Origin: Chionoecetes opilio
Lineage: Eukaryota > Arthropoda > Malacostraca > Decapoda > Majidae
Reading direction: 5' to 3'
DNA: 64,000 bases
Assembly: GCA_016584305.1 (NCBI GenBank)
Contig: JACEEZ010024140.1
Location: 102,001 to 166,000 of the forward strand
Shown: positions 24,974 through 38,132 of the stretch, piece after piece
Numbering within the stretch: position 1 is the first letter of the stretch
Layout of the letters: every line of letters starts with the position of its first letter
Program-made: the position numbers and the translations under genes
The notes under the pieces: model-generated
The model's input: the letters and a program-made list of their open reading frames with translations, nothing else
What the model was told of the DNA's origin: nothing
Databases searched by the model: none

Positions 24974-25515
24974 CCCAGCTGATGATCACCGAACTTCCTT
25001 TGGTGGACGAAACTATTTATTTCTGGTGAGTTTTGATGTGTTTTGAATTAATCTGCTAACCGTTTCAGTCGCAAATCCTTTTTTTTTTTTTTTTTTTTTT
25101 TTTGCAAAAATGAAAAGAAAAAAAAATACTTGAACCTAACCGAACCTATACCTAACCTAACCTAACCTACCTAACTAATTATATAATATATATATATATT
25201 AATATATATATATAAAAAAATATATATTATAATATTATACCTTATTAGGTATTAATTATTAATTATTAATAATTAATATAATAATTAATAATTAATATTA
25301 ATAATTAATAATTAATATTTTAGGTATTAATTATTAATTATTAATTATTACTACCTAATTAATTAGGCTACCTACCTAACAATAAAATGTTAAAAAAAAA
25401 AAAAAAAATTGCGACAGAAACGGTTAGCAGATTAATAATTCAAAACACATCAAAACTCACCAGAAATAAATAGTTTCGTCCACCAAAGTGAGTTTGTTGT
25501 TCATCTGGAATAATA
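24974..25515. mobile_element. Foldback element family FB2, copy 1
   Basis: Inverted arms of about 105 bp share TTTGGTGGACGAAACTATTT, CAAAACACATCAAAACTCAC and AATCTGCTAACCGTTTC. The centre has a T-tract, CCTAACCTAACC motifs and a long AATTATTAATT array. It resembles FB1 in design but not in arm sequence. Confidence 0.85.
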
Positions 25516-26125
25516 CCGTAATGACAGTTTGGAAGGTTAAAGGGAGAAGCAGCAGGAGCCTTAGAATGAGGACATAAGGATACATTGTTCCATGGCTGAG
25601 GATAAATCAGGTTATTGAAGAGTGGGTACAGGACCATGTGGGTTGAAATATACAGGTGTAATTAACACAATACCTTTTGGTCATGGTGTTGTTAAGAGCC
25701 GCGAACAATGCCTTTTGGCTCATGGTGTTTTATGGGTTGGGGGGGGGGGGGAGGGGCTGCGACGATGCCATGAGAGACTATCAACCCAACAGTACTTTTT
25801 TTTCGGATCGCCAGTCGCCACTAGTCTGAAATCTGAATCATCGTCACCATCAATTTTGTTTTGGGACGATTATTCCCCTCCGCCGTGTTTACCGGACATT
25901 AACTTCCGAGTGATGGAACTAATCTTTTTCTAGTTCACTATTCCTGAGCTCCTAAATCATGTTAACAAGGTACATGACTATTGGCCAGACAACATCCCTT
26001 CGCTGTGGGCTGTGCAGGCAGGAAGAGGTGATGGTGGCATGGGAGGGAGGTACTACATGGGAGGGAGGACAGATCGAGGTGCGGTGATATGCGGGATATG
26101 CCCTTGACATCTGCTGTGACATCCT
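25516..26125. other. Unassigned sequence
   Basis: G-tract at 25738-25756. Nothing else seen. Confidence 0.45.
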
Positions 26126-26128
26126 TAA

Positions 26129-26613
26129 AGCCGGCCACACACACACCGGCGCGCCCTGTCCGGCCGACGAAAAGGGGCGTGGCTAGAGGCGGCCGGTGTG
26201 TGTGTGGGGGTGTTTTTCATCCGGCGGGGCCTGTCGCAGCGGCCGGATGAAAATCAGTCGGCGCTTGAAAATTCCGTCCGGCGCGGCCTGCCGCCTGCGT
26301 GTGTGTAGGTGCCTTCCGGCGCGGCCTGCCCCTCACTCAGCCAGATAATGACTAATTGTACCAGTAATAATTGTATTTATGCTAATATAGGTATTATATA
26401 TGACGTATTATATATAGGTATTATATATGGCTGCACATGCAGCCATCACCAACAAGTCATTTTCGGACAACGGATTCATGTTGTCACCTCGATGGTCCGA
26501 CGTGTACTGTATTATTTTCATGAGGCGGCCGGTATGTGTGTCTCCTCCGGCGAACGATGCCCCGCCACTTTTTGTGGGCCGGATAGGCCGCGCCGGTGTG
26601 TGTGTGGCCGGCT
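26129..26613. mobile_element. PIF/Harbinger-type MITE (family H2)
   Basis: The ends AGCCGGCCACACACACACCG are inverted at the right, and TAA flanks both sides (26126-26128, 26614-26616). The length is 485 bp. Internal GGCCGG/GCGCGGCC blocks repeat on both strands, so most of each half is an inverted repeat. Confidence 0.8.
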
Positions 26614-26712
26614 TAACAAGTAATACGCGATCGGATTGACGGAGTGCTCACTAACCTTGACCACACACACACACACACACTCACACACACACTCTCACAT
26701 AGCCTACGCCAC

Positions 26713-26939
26713 GATGGTCAAGTGAATAGAGCGTTGGCCTGCCATTCTGTGGTAGCCGGTTCGAATCCTCACTGCTCCCGGGGATTTTTCACTGACATTC
26801 GGGTGGTTACTGTCCCACTTGAGCAAGGGGATGGGGGTGTGTGGTGTGAGGTCCTAGCATTACCCAAAGATCGGTAATAATGCCGGGAGGGTGAAACTGG
26901 CGATCGCAAGTCCGACTCGCGTGGACAAGACCATGGGTG

Positions 26940-26943
<4 letters not shown>
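26713..26943 (+). mobile_element. tRNA-derived SINE (family C)
   Basis: A tRNA-like head (GGTCAAGTGAATAGAGCG; B box GGTTCGAATCC near 26757-26767) and a body with CCACTTGAGCAAGGGGATGG, ending in a long CA run. A degenerate reverse copy lies at 55437-55650. Confidence 0.7.
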
Positions 26944-26998
<55 letters not shown>

Positions 26999-27129
26999 AT
27001 AACCAAAGCACATTTATTCATGCTGGTGGTGAAGCAACAAACATTGACAGAAGCCGCCATCGTGTTTATGTCATGCTGTTGCCACCCCACGGCTGTTACC
27101 CGGCCAAAGCACGACAGGAGGCGCGGGCC

Positions 27130-27165
<36 letters not shown>

Positions 27166-27186
27166 TTTACTTACTTACTTACTCAC
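26944..27186 (+). repeat. CA and TTAC microsatellites
   Basis: AC 26944-26994 at the SINE C tail and CTTA 27129-27184. Confidence 0.9.
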
Positions 27187-27315
27187 TGTTTATCTACTTT
27201 GCTTACTTTACTTAATAACGTATTTGCATACATATTGATTTATCTATTCACCTGGCTAACCTTGTCATGATAAAAAAAATTAATGTCGGGTGTGTTGTTG
27301 AAGGCACCAAGAATA

Positions 27316-27874
<559 letters not shown>

Positions 27875-28319
27875 CTCTCTATTTCTCTATTTTTCTCCTT
27901 TACTCATTTTCTGTAAACTAGACATGAATAAAAACCCATGAGTGATGAAATTTCGTGAACTTTCTGTATTTTCTTTTCCTATTTTAAATTAGTTAAACGC
28001 AATTACTTGTCTGAGGATATATTCATGTGGAAGATATATATTATCAGTGAATAAATATATGCATCGTAAATCTAAACTTATTCCTTGTTAGAATTCACGA
28101 GTTTAACATTCTATTCAACTATCTTTGTATGAAACTTGCTTCGTGTCTTAATTTGTTTCTATTTGAAGTTGGAGTTAGTGAAATATTTCTATGCCTCGCT
28201 ATAATTTTATAACGCTATATACTTTATTTTATTTTATATCTATTTATAATGATCTAGAAAAAGCTTGGGCGACGTGGCTGTGACGGACGCGTGGCTGCAG
28301 GGAGAGACTCAAAGCCAGT

Positions 28320-29722
28320 AAATATGTTTTATATTTACTGGCTTTACTGATTTGTCTATTTACTGGCTTCTTCTTTACTGATTTCCCTATTTACTGGCCT
28401 ATTCTTTACTGATTTCCCTATTTACTGGCCTATTCTTTACTGATTTGCCTATTTACTGGCCTATTCTTTACTGATTTGCCTATTTACTGGCCTATTCTTT
28501 ACTGATTTGCCTATTTTCTGGCTTATTATTTACTGATTTGCCTATTTACCTCTTATTCTTTACTGATTTACCTATTTACTGGCTTATTCTTTACTGATTG
28601 CTATTTACTGGCTTACTCTTTACTGATTTGCCTATTTACTGGCCTATTCTTCACTGATTTCCCTATTTACCTCTTATTCTTTACTGATTTGCCTATTTAC
28701 TGGCCTATTCTTTACTGATTTCCCTATTTACTGGTTTATTCTTTACTGATTTGCCTATTTACCTCTTATTCTTTACTGATTTGAATATTTACTGGCTTAC
28801 TCTTTACTGATTTGCCTATTTACTGGCTAACTCTTTACTGATTTGCCTATTTACTGGCCTATTCTTTACTGATTTGCCTATTTACTGGCTTACTCTTTAC
28901 TGATTTCCCTATTTACTGGCCTATTCTTTACTGATTTGCCTATTTACTGGTTTATGCTTTACTGATTTGCCTATTTACTGGCTTATGCTTTACTGATTTC
29001 CCTATTTACTGACTTATTCTTTACTGATTTCCCTATTTACTGACTTATTCTTTACTGATTTGCCTATTTACTGGCTTATTCTTTACTGATTTGCCTATTT
29101 ACTGACTTGATTCCTTTACTGATTTCCTATTACTCTTATTTTTACTGATTTCCTATTTATGCTATTCTTTACTGATTTGCCTATTTACTGGCCTATTCTT
29201 TACTGATTTCCCTATTTACTGGCCTATTCTTTACTGATTTCCCTATTTACTGGCCTATTCTTTACTGATTTCCCTATTTACTGGCCTATTCTTTACTGAT
29301 TTGCCTATTTACTGGCTTATTCTTTACTGATTTGCCTATTTACTGGCCTATTCTTTACTGATTTTCCTATTTACTGGCCTATTCTTTACTGATTTGCCTA
29401 TTTACTGGCCTATTCTTTACTGATTTCCCTATTTACTGGCCTATTCTTTACTGATTTGCCTATTTACTGGCCTATTCTTTACTGATTTGCCTATTTACTG
29501 GCCTATTCTTTGCTGATTTGCCTATTTACTGGCCTATTCTTTACTGATTTGCCTATTTACTGGCTTATTCTTTACTGATTTCCCTATTTACTGGCTTATT
29601 CCTGACTGATTTGCCTATTTACTAGCCTATTCTTCACTGAATTGCCTATTTACTGGCCTATTCTCTACTGATTTGCCTGATGACTGCCTTATTCTTTACT
29701 GATTTGCCTATTTACTGGCTTA
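28320..29722 (+). repeat. 31-bp minisatellite, about 45 copies
   Basis: The unit is TTTACTGATTTGCC plus TATTTACTGGCCTATTC, with TGCC/TCCC and GGCC/GGCT variants and some shortened units. It starts from a short palindromic TTACTGGCTTT/AAAGCCAGTAAA at 28309-28350. Confidence 0.95.
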
Positions 29723-30394
29723 AGGATAGACTGAGGTAAGTGGGTTGTGGCGAGGTGACTCCAGCGATGAGCAGCCACATGTATTAAAGTATTTATAATC
29801 CCTGAGTGATATCTGTGTGGGAAGACGTCAGCTAGGGCTCGAGAGGAAGCAAAACGTCGCCCCTCCGTCTGGGTTTTTAAACAATAGGAAGACTGATGCT
29901 GCATTTCCTGTTTTTTTACTGAACTCTAGTTTTTTCTAGTTTATTCATAGATTAGATGGAATTTCTCACATATTTTTTAGTCTTTAAAAAAAACATCACA
30001 TTTTTCTTAAACCTCAATTTACTTAAACTATGACTGAAATGTATGCAAAAGAAATTTCATACATTAATTTGCAAGCGGAGGGCTAACCATCACGTCCCTC
30101 CAAATTGATAATAAATAGCCTACAGGCGCTATAGGCTTAAACGTAATAAAAAAAATAAAAAATAAAAAAGCATAGTGATGTTTTCTGTGACTACTATTCA
30201 ATATAATCAAGCAAACAACACTTATTTTCTCACAAAGAAACACACTGCTATATCTCTCACGTCATTGGTGTTTCAAGGTTACATAGTGACGTGCCAGAGA
30301 CGACCTACCTACCTATGGTGCTAAATATATCACGTAGGTTAGCGTCGCCACACCCTCAAACCCAACACGCAGATAGCGGAGGGGGAGGGGGGAG
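29723..30394. other. Unassigned AT-rich sequence
   Basis: A-tracts at 30147-30170 and a G-tract near 30380. No gene was recognised. Confidence 0.45.
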
Positions 30395-30640
30395 GGGAGG
30401 GTTATTTGATTTGATTTTTGGTTATTTTAGGTTAATTTTTGGTTATTTTAGGTTATTTTAGGTTTATATTTGGTTATTTTAGGTTATTTTAGGTTTATAT
30501 TTTGTTATTTCAGGTTATTTTAGGTGTATTTTAGGTTATTTTAGGTTTATTTTAGGTTTATATTTGGTTATTTTAGGTGTATTTTAGGTTTTTATTTGGT
30601 TATTTTAGGTTATTTTAGGTGTATTTTAGGTTATTTTAGA
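30395..30640 (+). repeat. GGTTATTTTA-based degenerate tandem repeat
   Basis: Repeated GGTTATTTTAGGTTTATATT units of 10-31 bp form the block. Confidence 0.85.
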
Positions 30641-30784
30641 GGTCCAAGAACGCACCCTCTTACTGTAGGGTAGGACACCTTGGCACAACACTACGACCAT
30701 CACCCTGTCTTACGATCCCTATACGGTGACTACTAATGATGAATACCCCCAATACGATGTGTGACTACTGAAGACATACATAAG

Positions 30785-30875
30785 ATACATAAGAACACGT
30801 TCTGATACATAAGAACATAAGAAAATAAAGAATTAAGCTACACGAGGCTTATTTTCTTATGTTCTTAATATGTAT
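30785..30875. repeat. R1 fragments in inverted arrangement
   Basis: ACATAAGAAAATAAAGAATT then TTATTTTCTTATGTTCTTA form a short inverted pair of R1 ends. Confidence 0.5.
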
Positions 30876-30898
30876 CACAGTATGAGGAGTCACGACGT

Positions 30899-31285
30899 AT
30901 TGTATTATATAAGGCAGTGCATTTTTTAACATGCTAACTGGGCGACCAAAATGTCTCTGTGATGAAAAACTGTCGCCCAGTAAGAACAATTTTAAGCTAC
31001 TGGGCGACAAGATATTTGTACATAAAATCCTTCCTGGATACAATGGTTCATCTTATCTGTGTGTGTTAGATCCAAAAGTGCACTCTTATTACTGCATATG
31101 ATCTCTATTTATACACAACATACAAAAGGGTGAAGTTGATGTACCCAAAAAACTATATTTTAACAGATATGCCTACTACCTTTCTGGATATCCAAAGAAT
31201 GTCGCCCAGTAAGATTGGCTTAAAAAATGCACTGATTTTTATAAGGATTGTAAGACAGGGTACATATTATATAATACATAGTTTT
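30899..31285. repeat. Imperfect long palindrome with CTGGGCGAC motifs
   Basis: CAGTGCATTTTTTAA followed by ACTGGGCGAC at the left recurs inverted near 31200-31240. The CTGGGCGAC motif occurs four times. It is possibly a degraded foldback or MITE. Confidence 0.45.
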
Positions 31286-31291
31286 ACATAC

Positions 31292-31390
31292 CCTTCTGCG
31301 GCCTCAAGGAGATGCGTCCCGTCTCCCTCTCGCACCTTCAGGAGGGGTGAAGACTGTCCCTCCTTCACACGTGGTCCTCCTTCAGGAATT
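31292..31390 (-). CDS. Orphan 99-nt exon candidate
   Basis: The minus strand shows a long pyrimidine tract and CCCTACAG acceptor at 31391, then IPEGGPRVKEGQSSPLL and VREGDGTHLLEAAEG, then a GAAGG|GTATGT donor. The block is GC-rich in an AT-rich neighbourhood. No partner exon or family was recognised; it could belong to a mobile element. Confidence 0.27.
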
Positions 31391-31481
31391 CTGTAGGGAT
31401 CAAGAAGAAGAAAAAAGAAAAAGGATAAGAATAACAACAGCTGCAACAACAATAAAAAAATTAATAATAACAACTGATAAA

Positions 31482-31828
<347 letters not shown>

Positions 31829-32109
31829 ATTAGTACATGTATTTACCTATTTGTATCTATCTTGTATGTGTATGTACGTATGTATGTATGTATGTGTGTG
31901 AGGCTCATGGTGTCACAAGATCATCGGGAAATACGTACAAACAAGCACAAGGAAGACATATAGACAGAGAAGTATATAGATAAGGGAATAAGGAAAGAAA
32001 TCAACGAACAATTCTTTCAATAAAAACTCGGGATTCCCAAGAGGGTGGAGGAATGTTCCGCATTTTGGGTTCCTTCCCATATTTGCTTCTTCCCATGACA
32101 CCTTAATTT

Positions 32110-32252
32110 TGTGGAGGAGGAAGAGGAGGAGGAGGAGGAGGAGGAGGAAAAAGGAGGAGGAGGAGGAGGAGGAGGACGACGAGGACGAGGAGGACGAAGA
32201 CGAGGAGGAGGAAAAGAAGAAGGAGGAGGAGGAGGAGGAAGAGGAGATAGAC
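32110..32252 (+). repeat. GGA-rich trinucleotide repeat
   Basis: GAGGAGGA with GACGAG variants. The Glu/Gly frame is low complexity. Confidence 0.9.
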
Positions 32253-32825
32253 GAACACGCAGACAGATTGATGAAGAGTATATGATGTATAGAAAGAAAT
32301 AGATAGACAGAGACTCATAGACAAACAAACATGTAGAGAAATATAGTAATCATTTCATAGACAGATAGACAAGTAGGTGTAGGTGTGTTGATATAAAAAC
32401 AGGCACATATAGGTACAGGCAGATAGATATAGTTATTGACAGATGCACAGGCAGACGATTATATGAAGTTAATAGATAAATAGATAGACATCCAGTTGGC
32501 AAGATTGACATATAGAAAGTACAGCAGTAGTATAGATGTCAGGCCTTTCAGCACAACGAAGGTTCTTATCGCAGTTAAAGAAAGAAAACACATATATAAA
32601 ACAAATAAAATGTTCTTAGTTTCTAATGTCTAGGCCAAGCACTGTTGCCAACTGTTGCCGCACCTACCCCACTTCTTTTTATAATTATTTTTTTGTTATT
32701 TTTTTTTCTTCAGGTCCGTGCAGATGCCACTGTCAAGTTCACACACAGCACGCCTTCGCCTCCTCTCCTTCCTTGGCAGGCAGAGAAATTAGTGTTAAAG
32801 TTTCCCTTCTTAATGTGTTTGTCTT

Positions 32826-32865
32826 CGTGTGTGTGTGTGTGTTGTGTGTGTTGTGTAGCTATGTA

Positions 32866-32908
<43 letters not shown>

Positions 32909-32968
32909 ATATATGTATGTGTGTGTGTGTATGTATATATGTATGTGTGTGTGTGTTTGTTGTGTGCG

Positions 32969-33017
<49 letters not shown>

Positions 33018-33412
33018 TGTGTGCGCCTGTGTGTTGTGTGTGTGTAAAGTGTGTGTGTGTGTGTGTTTGTGTTGTGTGCGCCTGTGTGTGACTGTGTGTG
33101 TGTGTGTGTGTGTTTGTGTTGTGTGCGCCTGTGTGTGTGGTGTGTGTGTGTGTGTGTTTGTGTTGTGTGCGCCTGTGTGTGACTGTGTGTGTGTGTGTTT
33201 GTGTTGTGTGCGCCTGTGTGTGACTGTGTGTGTGTGTGTGTTTGTGTTGTGTGCGCCTGTGTGTTGTGTGTGTGTGTGTATGTGTGTGTGTGTGTGCTTG
33301 TGTTGTGTGCGCCTGTGTTGTGTGTGTGTAAAGTGTGTGTGTGTAAAGTGTGTGTGTGTGTGTTTGTGTTGTGTGCGCCTGTGTGACTGTGTGTGTGTGT
33401 GTGTTGTGTGCG

Positions 33413-33454
<42 letters not shown>

Positions 33455-33500
33455 TGTGTGTTGTGTGCGCCTGTGTGTGACTGTGTGTGTGTGTGCCAGT
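32826..33500 (+). repeat. GT microsatellite with higher-order units
   Basis: GT runs are broken by a recurrent TTGTGTGCGCCTGTGTG block, repeated about eleven times at variable spacing. The Cys/Val frame across it is not a gene. Confidence 0.95.
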
Positions 33501-35194
33501 GTGTGTTCCTCTCAGTATTTCTTATGAGTGCAGAAAAGTCGCTCCTTCTCTATTATGCGTGGTCATTTTTCTGCACGTGAGTGAGAGCTTTAATACCACA
33601 CCTCTGAACATTGATATACGCGGCCTGATGTGCCAAAAACGTAGAAATCCTTCATGGATATAGTTTTCAATAAATTATATTGAATTATTTTATATATCCC
33701 AGACTTGTTTATAATTATAATGTTTTTAAGTGAAATAATGTTTTTGTACTCCTTACTCTTACCCATATATTTCTAAAAGAATAAAACTGCTTTTTTGGGA
33801 GATAATAAGAATCGTAAATCACTCTCATGCATTATTCTATTAGACAAAATATATACGCCTCAACTTTCTTAACGACCATTATGTTGTTTATATATGCTGG
33901 CGGTGTGGCATTTGAGTTCCACTTCATTAATCATTAAGACGAAGGCCGGCCAAGAGAGCAATGCGCACGCACACAGCCGCTGCCAGTGTGCCCCTGAGTC
34001 AAGGACACCGCTATGCACGTGACAATTCCCTATACCCACTTACTATGCCAGGTCCGGGGCACAAAGAAACACGGCTGACATACTGCCTCTATCCCTTATT
34101 ACGGTTCAGTCATGACACATACTTATAGACATCGTGACATTGTTGTGAGGCCTGTGGGGTCGTATGTGGTCGGCGTTAATCGTAGTCAAATTTCACGATA
34201 GCGCCATAATTAAATTAGTGGCGCTATCGGGGTTTGATTCAGTCTATTGGTACTCTGGTTTGATTATGGAATGTGTGAAGGGAGTTTAAGGGTGTGCTTG
34301 TGGTATTTGAAGAGGAATTTGGGAATGAAGATGAGCTTATCAACGAATCTAAACAGAGGGACATGGAGGAGAAGAGGAGGGACAACTAAGCTTTTTGTCT
34401 GTTAGCCAGCTCAACAACAAGGGTTATTGCCGTCGCAGAAGTAGGAGAAGGACGAGGATGAACAAACGCCTAGTCATCAAATTAACATAAGCAGCCAAAC
34501 ACATAAAGAAGAAAAAATAACAATATAAAAGTCGTGACACACACACGCCACAATATAACTCATGCCATGCTACAGTTATTAAGCCATATGTCAATGAGTT
34601 GCCAGGAGAAGGAACTGTTTAAGGAGTGACAGAATTGGAGGAGGAAAAGTTAGTTACCAGAGAAGAAAGAAAAAATGAAGTTGAGTCAAGAGGAGGAGCG
34701 AGCAAGAACAGGCGTTAATATAGAAAAAAAACTGCAGCAAGATAGAAAACAGATGAGTAGGAGAATGAGAATGAGGATAAGGAAGAGATGTAGAAAACTG
34801 TTAAAATAGTTGGGTTTTAATAAGGAAGAGGAGGCGAAGAAGGAAGAGACGTTCTATGATAATTGAAACAAATAAAAAAGTTAATAAAGAATAGGGAGGT
34901 ATAGGAGCAGGAAGAGATGATTACCTTTTTTTCCCATTATAAATCGCCTTTTTCTGCCCTTGATTGCCAAAGGGTTCGATAACGAAACTACCAATGTACG
35001 GGGATGGGAGGAACATGTGCCTTCCGCATATTAATTTTGTAGCAAGTGAACCCCACCCCCCAAAGCATGGTAATATATTATACGTTCCTTGGTCTTCCTC
35101 TTACGATAATTTTGCTGAACTAGATAAGTATGAGATGTGTGAAAAAGTAACGTCGCTAAGTTGATCAAAATCGCATGAACTTGCCGTTTAACAC
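33501..35194. other. Unassigned sequence
   Basis: Only the stem-loop at 34184-34236 stands out. The last 600 bp are A/G-rich on the plus strand. Confidence 0.45.
34184..34236. repeat. Perfect stem-loop
   Basis: CGATAGCGCCA (34196-34206) pairs perfectly with TGGCGCTATCG (34219-34229) around a 12-base AT loop. Outer bases (TCAAA and TTTGA) extend the stem. It lies in otherwise featureless sequence. Confidence 0.6.
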
Positions 35195-35197
35195 TAA

Positions 35198-36298
35198 AGC
35201 CCTGTCCACACTACCACTCACCACCGTCGGCGCTTGCCGACGGCAAGCGCCGATGCCAGTGTTATGTCCACACATTTTTCGCACTTTTTTGTCTTCAACT
35301 CGCTGCAATTTCTCAACTATTTCGCCCATTTAATTTTTTATCACATATTTGTAATCAGCTGACTTTCTTGGTTCTGATGGTATACGGTACATAGCAATAC
35401 AAAAATATCTAGATGGTGAAAACTGCTGATAACTTGAAGCATATGTTCGGCGCTGACCCGTGAGTGACGGGCATGCCCGCCTAAAGCCCCGTCCACACTA
35501 CCACTCACCACCGTCGGCGCTTGCCGTCGAACAGTGTTCGTCACTCAAAAGTGGCAGTGTGGACACGATGCCGACGAGCAAAATTTAACCGTCGGCGCTG
35601 CCCGCCAACATTCAGCAGGTTTAATATTGGGCGGGCATGCCCGTCACTCACGGGTCAGCGCCAAACACATGCTTCAAGTTATCGGCAGTTTTCACTATCT
35701 AGATATTTTTGCATTGCTATGTACCGTATACCATCAGAACCAAAAAAGTCAGCTGATTACGAGTATGTGATCAAAAATTAAATGGGAGAAATGGTCGGGA
35801 AATTGCAGCGAGTTGAAGACAAAAAAGTGAGAAAAATGTTTATACACTATTTCTTTTTGCTATATTTTTTAGAATACACAAAAAGTTTTCGTATAGTTTT
35901 CTTGCTTATGATATGCAGAAATGTGTCATGAAGATGATAGTTGGGTCAGTTTTTCTAAACCTCCTGTGGTTATTTCATAATCTCGAGTGAGAGTACACGA
36001 TATGCAGAAAACATGACTCTCACTTTGAAATCAGGAAGCGCGCTGACCGCCGAACAAAACCGTTCGTGTGGACACAACCCTGGCAACGGCGCTTCCCGTC
36101 GGCAAGCACCGACAGCAAGCACCGACGGTGGTGAGTGGTAGTGTGGACGGGGCTTTATATTAAACCTGCTGAATGTTGGCGGGCAGCGCCGACGGTTACA
36201 TTTTGCTCGTCGGCATCGTGTCCACACTGTCACTTTTGAGTGACGAACACTTTCGACGGGAAGCGCCGACGGTGGTGAGTGGTAGTGTGGACGGGGCT
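35198..36298 (+). mobile_element. H1 MITE, outer copy split by a second H1
   Basis: Ends match the H1 repeats and TAA flanks both sides (35195-35197, 36299-36301). The left part lacks about 240 bp present in the intact copy. A complete reversed H1 lies inside at 35485-36154. Confidence 0.85.
35485..36154 (-). mobile_element. H1 MITE, inner copy, reversed
   Basis: A 670-bp copy in reverse to 1660-2330 with the same ends. It sits at the CCAATATT site of the outer copy, with TAA on the left and TTA on the right. It is younger than the outer copy. Confidence 0.85.
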
Positions 36299-36521
36299 TA
36301 AAGCAGACAACCAAATACGATGATGCAACGCTAAACATCCTGGCGGGGAAAATAACAGGAGGAAGTGACTGTCTTGACTTCTCCTTTCCTGTTTAGGCGA
36401 TCTTTTTCATCTGGTATGAGGGTGGATGTGACACCATAGGGACAAAAGATGTTATTGGCTGTGGTTAAGCCTCTAAGTAAATTTCTTTAAGAACTATATT
36501 TAGGGGTAATTTCCAGAAATG

Positions 36522-36612
36522 CGTCTCATTGGCACATGGCGGACGAAACATTATTTTTTTGTTATTTTTAAAATTAATCTGCTAACCGTTTGTCGCAAAT
36601 CATGAGTTATAT
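36522..36612 (+). mobile_element. Solitary half of an FB2 element
   Basis: GGCGGACGAAACATTATTTT to AATCTGCTAACCGTTTGTCG matches the left FB2 arm. The centre and right arm are missing. Confidence 0.6.
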
Positions 36613-36930
36613 TTTGTGTAGCCACTTCTTCCCCCCTTCATAAACTAATGATTTGCGGAAAAAAAGTAACCTGTTTCTACCTACCGTAGATAACACTTTA
36701 GTCGCTATCTGCCATACATTACGAATAATAGCATCACTACTGATTTGTATGTGCCACTGAAGATGATACACAGTAGTTTATACCATGACTGTTTAATCTA
36801 CCGTTTCAGCGTTGTTTTATGCTTTGTATCTGCAAGTATATACCGTTTCAAATTTCACTACTTTTTTTTTCTCGTGCAACGACGACGGCGGGTGGACTCT
36901 CAGAACATAAACACTAGCTGGCGAACTTAA

Positions 36931-37272
36931 GGCTGTGTCACACGGACACTTTTTCCGGCATCTTTTGGTATTTTGCTACCAAAAGATGCCCGTAGTGGTG
37001 GCAAAAAAAATGCGCGTTCGTCATACGGCGTTTCAGCTACGAGCATCTTCCGGGACCAGCAACCAATTTTGACAAAACCAACATTATGAATCGTGCAAGT
37101 AGACTTCGATCGTATTCTTCAATTCAAGACTTATGAATCGTGCAAGAAGATGCTCGTAGCCGAAACGTCATGTGACGAACGCCACCACCACTACTACCAC
37201 TCGCCACCACTACAGGCATCTTTTGGTAGCAAAATACCAAAAGATGCCGGAAAGTGTCTGTGTGACACGGCC
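36931..37272. mobile_element. MITE with about 70-bp terminal inverted repeats (family H3)
   Basis: GGCTGTGTCACACGGACACT and GGCATCTTTTGGTATTTTGC followed by TACCAAAAGATGCC recur inverted at the right end. The arms themselves fold, since CATCTTTTGGTA meets TACCAAAAGATG. The target duplication is unclear. It resembles H1/H2 in its (G)GCnGTGTCACAC-type end. Confidence 0.75.
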
Positions 37273-37904
37273 ACTTTCGTCGGTAGGTCGCCACTCGGTT
37301 GATATTTTTGTAATTTGTTCATTTATAGCCATAATATGACAGATGAAGACACAAAATGACAGACTTTCCAGATAGCCCCTTCTAACTTTCCTGAAAGCAT
37401 GGATGTAGAAATGTAAGTATGAACGCCACCAGATGTCTGTACATCGGAAAAAAAATGTTGTCCTGGCACTTTAGAGTTATCTACGATAGCCGAGATGCAA
37501 GAACAAGCATTTTTCAAAGACCACCCAATGATGTAAAATGCAAGACTTGCCAATAGATTTTATTTTTCCCCCCAAAAAATCTGCAAATAAAATAATTCAT
37601 GACGAACGACTGGGCATTCTCACCAGAGAGATGAGACATCCTTGCGACATCTACCCAGTCTAACATAAGCGATATCCTCTGTAGGGGACCACACTTCCAC
37701 CTATCATCAGGGACCCGTTTCTTGGACACATGGTTTTTGGTAAGGCCGCACAACACTCGGCTGGGTAATATCAGCCCCGCACAATATAATGCACAACACA
37801 TCCGCTTGTTTAAAGATATCTACTATTTCCCAATGCAGTTACTGAGTCAGTGAAAAGCCTGTTCCAATGACATCCACTTCATTACACAATATTATTTGTT
37901 GCAG

Positions 37905-38132
37905 GATGTGTTGGTCACTGAAGAGCGGGTTGACATTACACGCCATGAATCAGGATGGTATCTACATTACCATCTCTTAACTCTGCACAACTCTCACACG
38001 CACCACGCTGGTCAACCAGGCCAGTATACTGACTGGCTCTGGGATGTGGCTACAGTAATACACTGTCAAGTACTAACATCACCCACACAAATAAAAATAA
38101 AGTCCATTAATGTACCAAACCATCTTGACTGA
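37905..38132 (+). CDS. Candidate terminal exon, function unknown
   Basis: After TTATTTGTTGCAG an open frame of 75 codons begins DVLVTEERVDITRHESG and continues with WYLHYHLLTLHN, ending at a TGA. It stops just where the duplicated segment starts. No family was recognised, and a chance ORF is possible. Confidence 0.22.
   Translation, partial: DVLVTEERVDITRHESGWYLHYHLLTLHNSHTHHAGQPGQYTDWLWDVATVIHCQVLTSPTQIKIKSINVPNHLD

Noticed and set aside
32626..33480. 284-codon Cys/Val frame
   Set aside because: GT microsatellite. An acceptor-like site at about 32714 and a short normal stretch precede it, but no donor follows.
37514..37801. 95-codon minus-strand frame
   Set aside because: Composition is partly coding-like, but no start context, splice site or family could be recognised.
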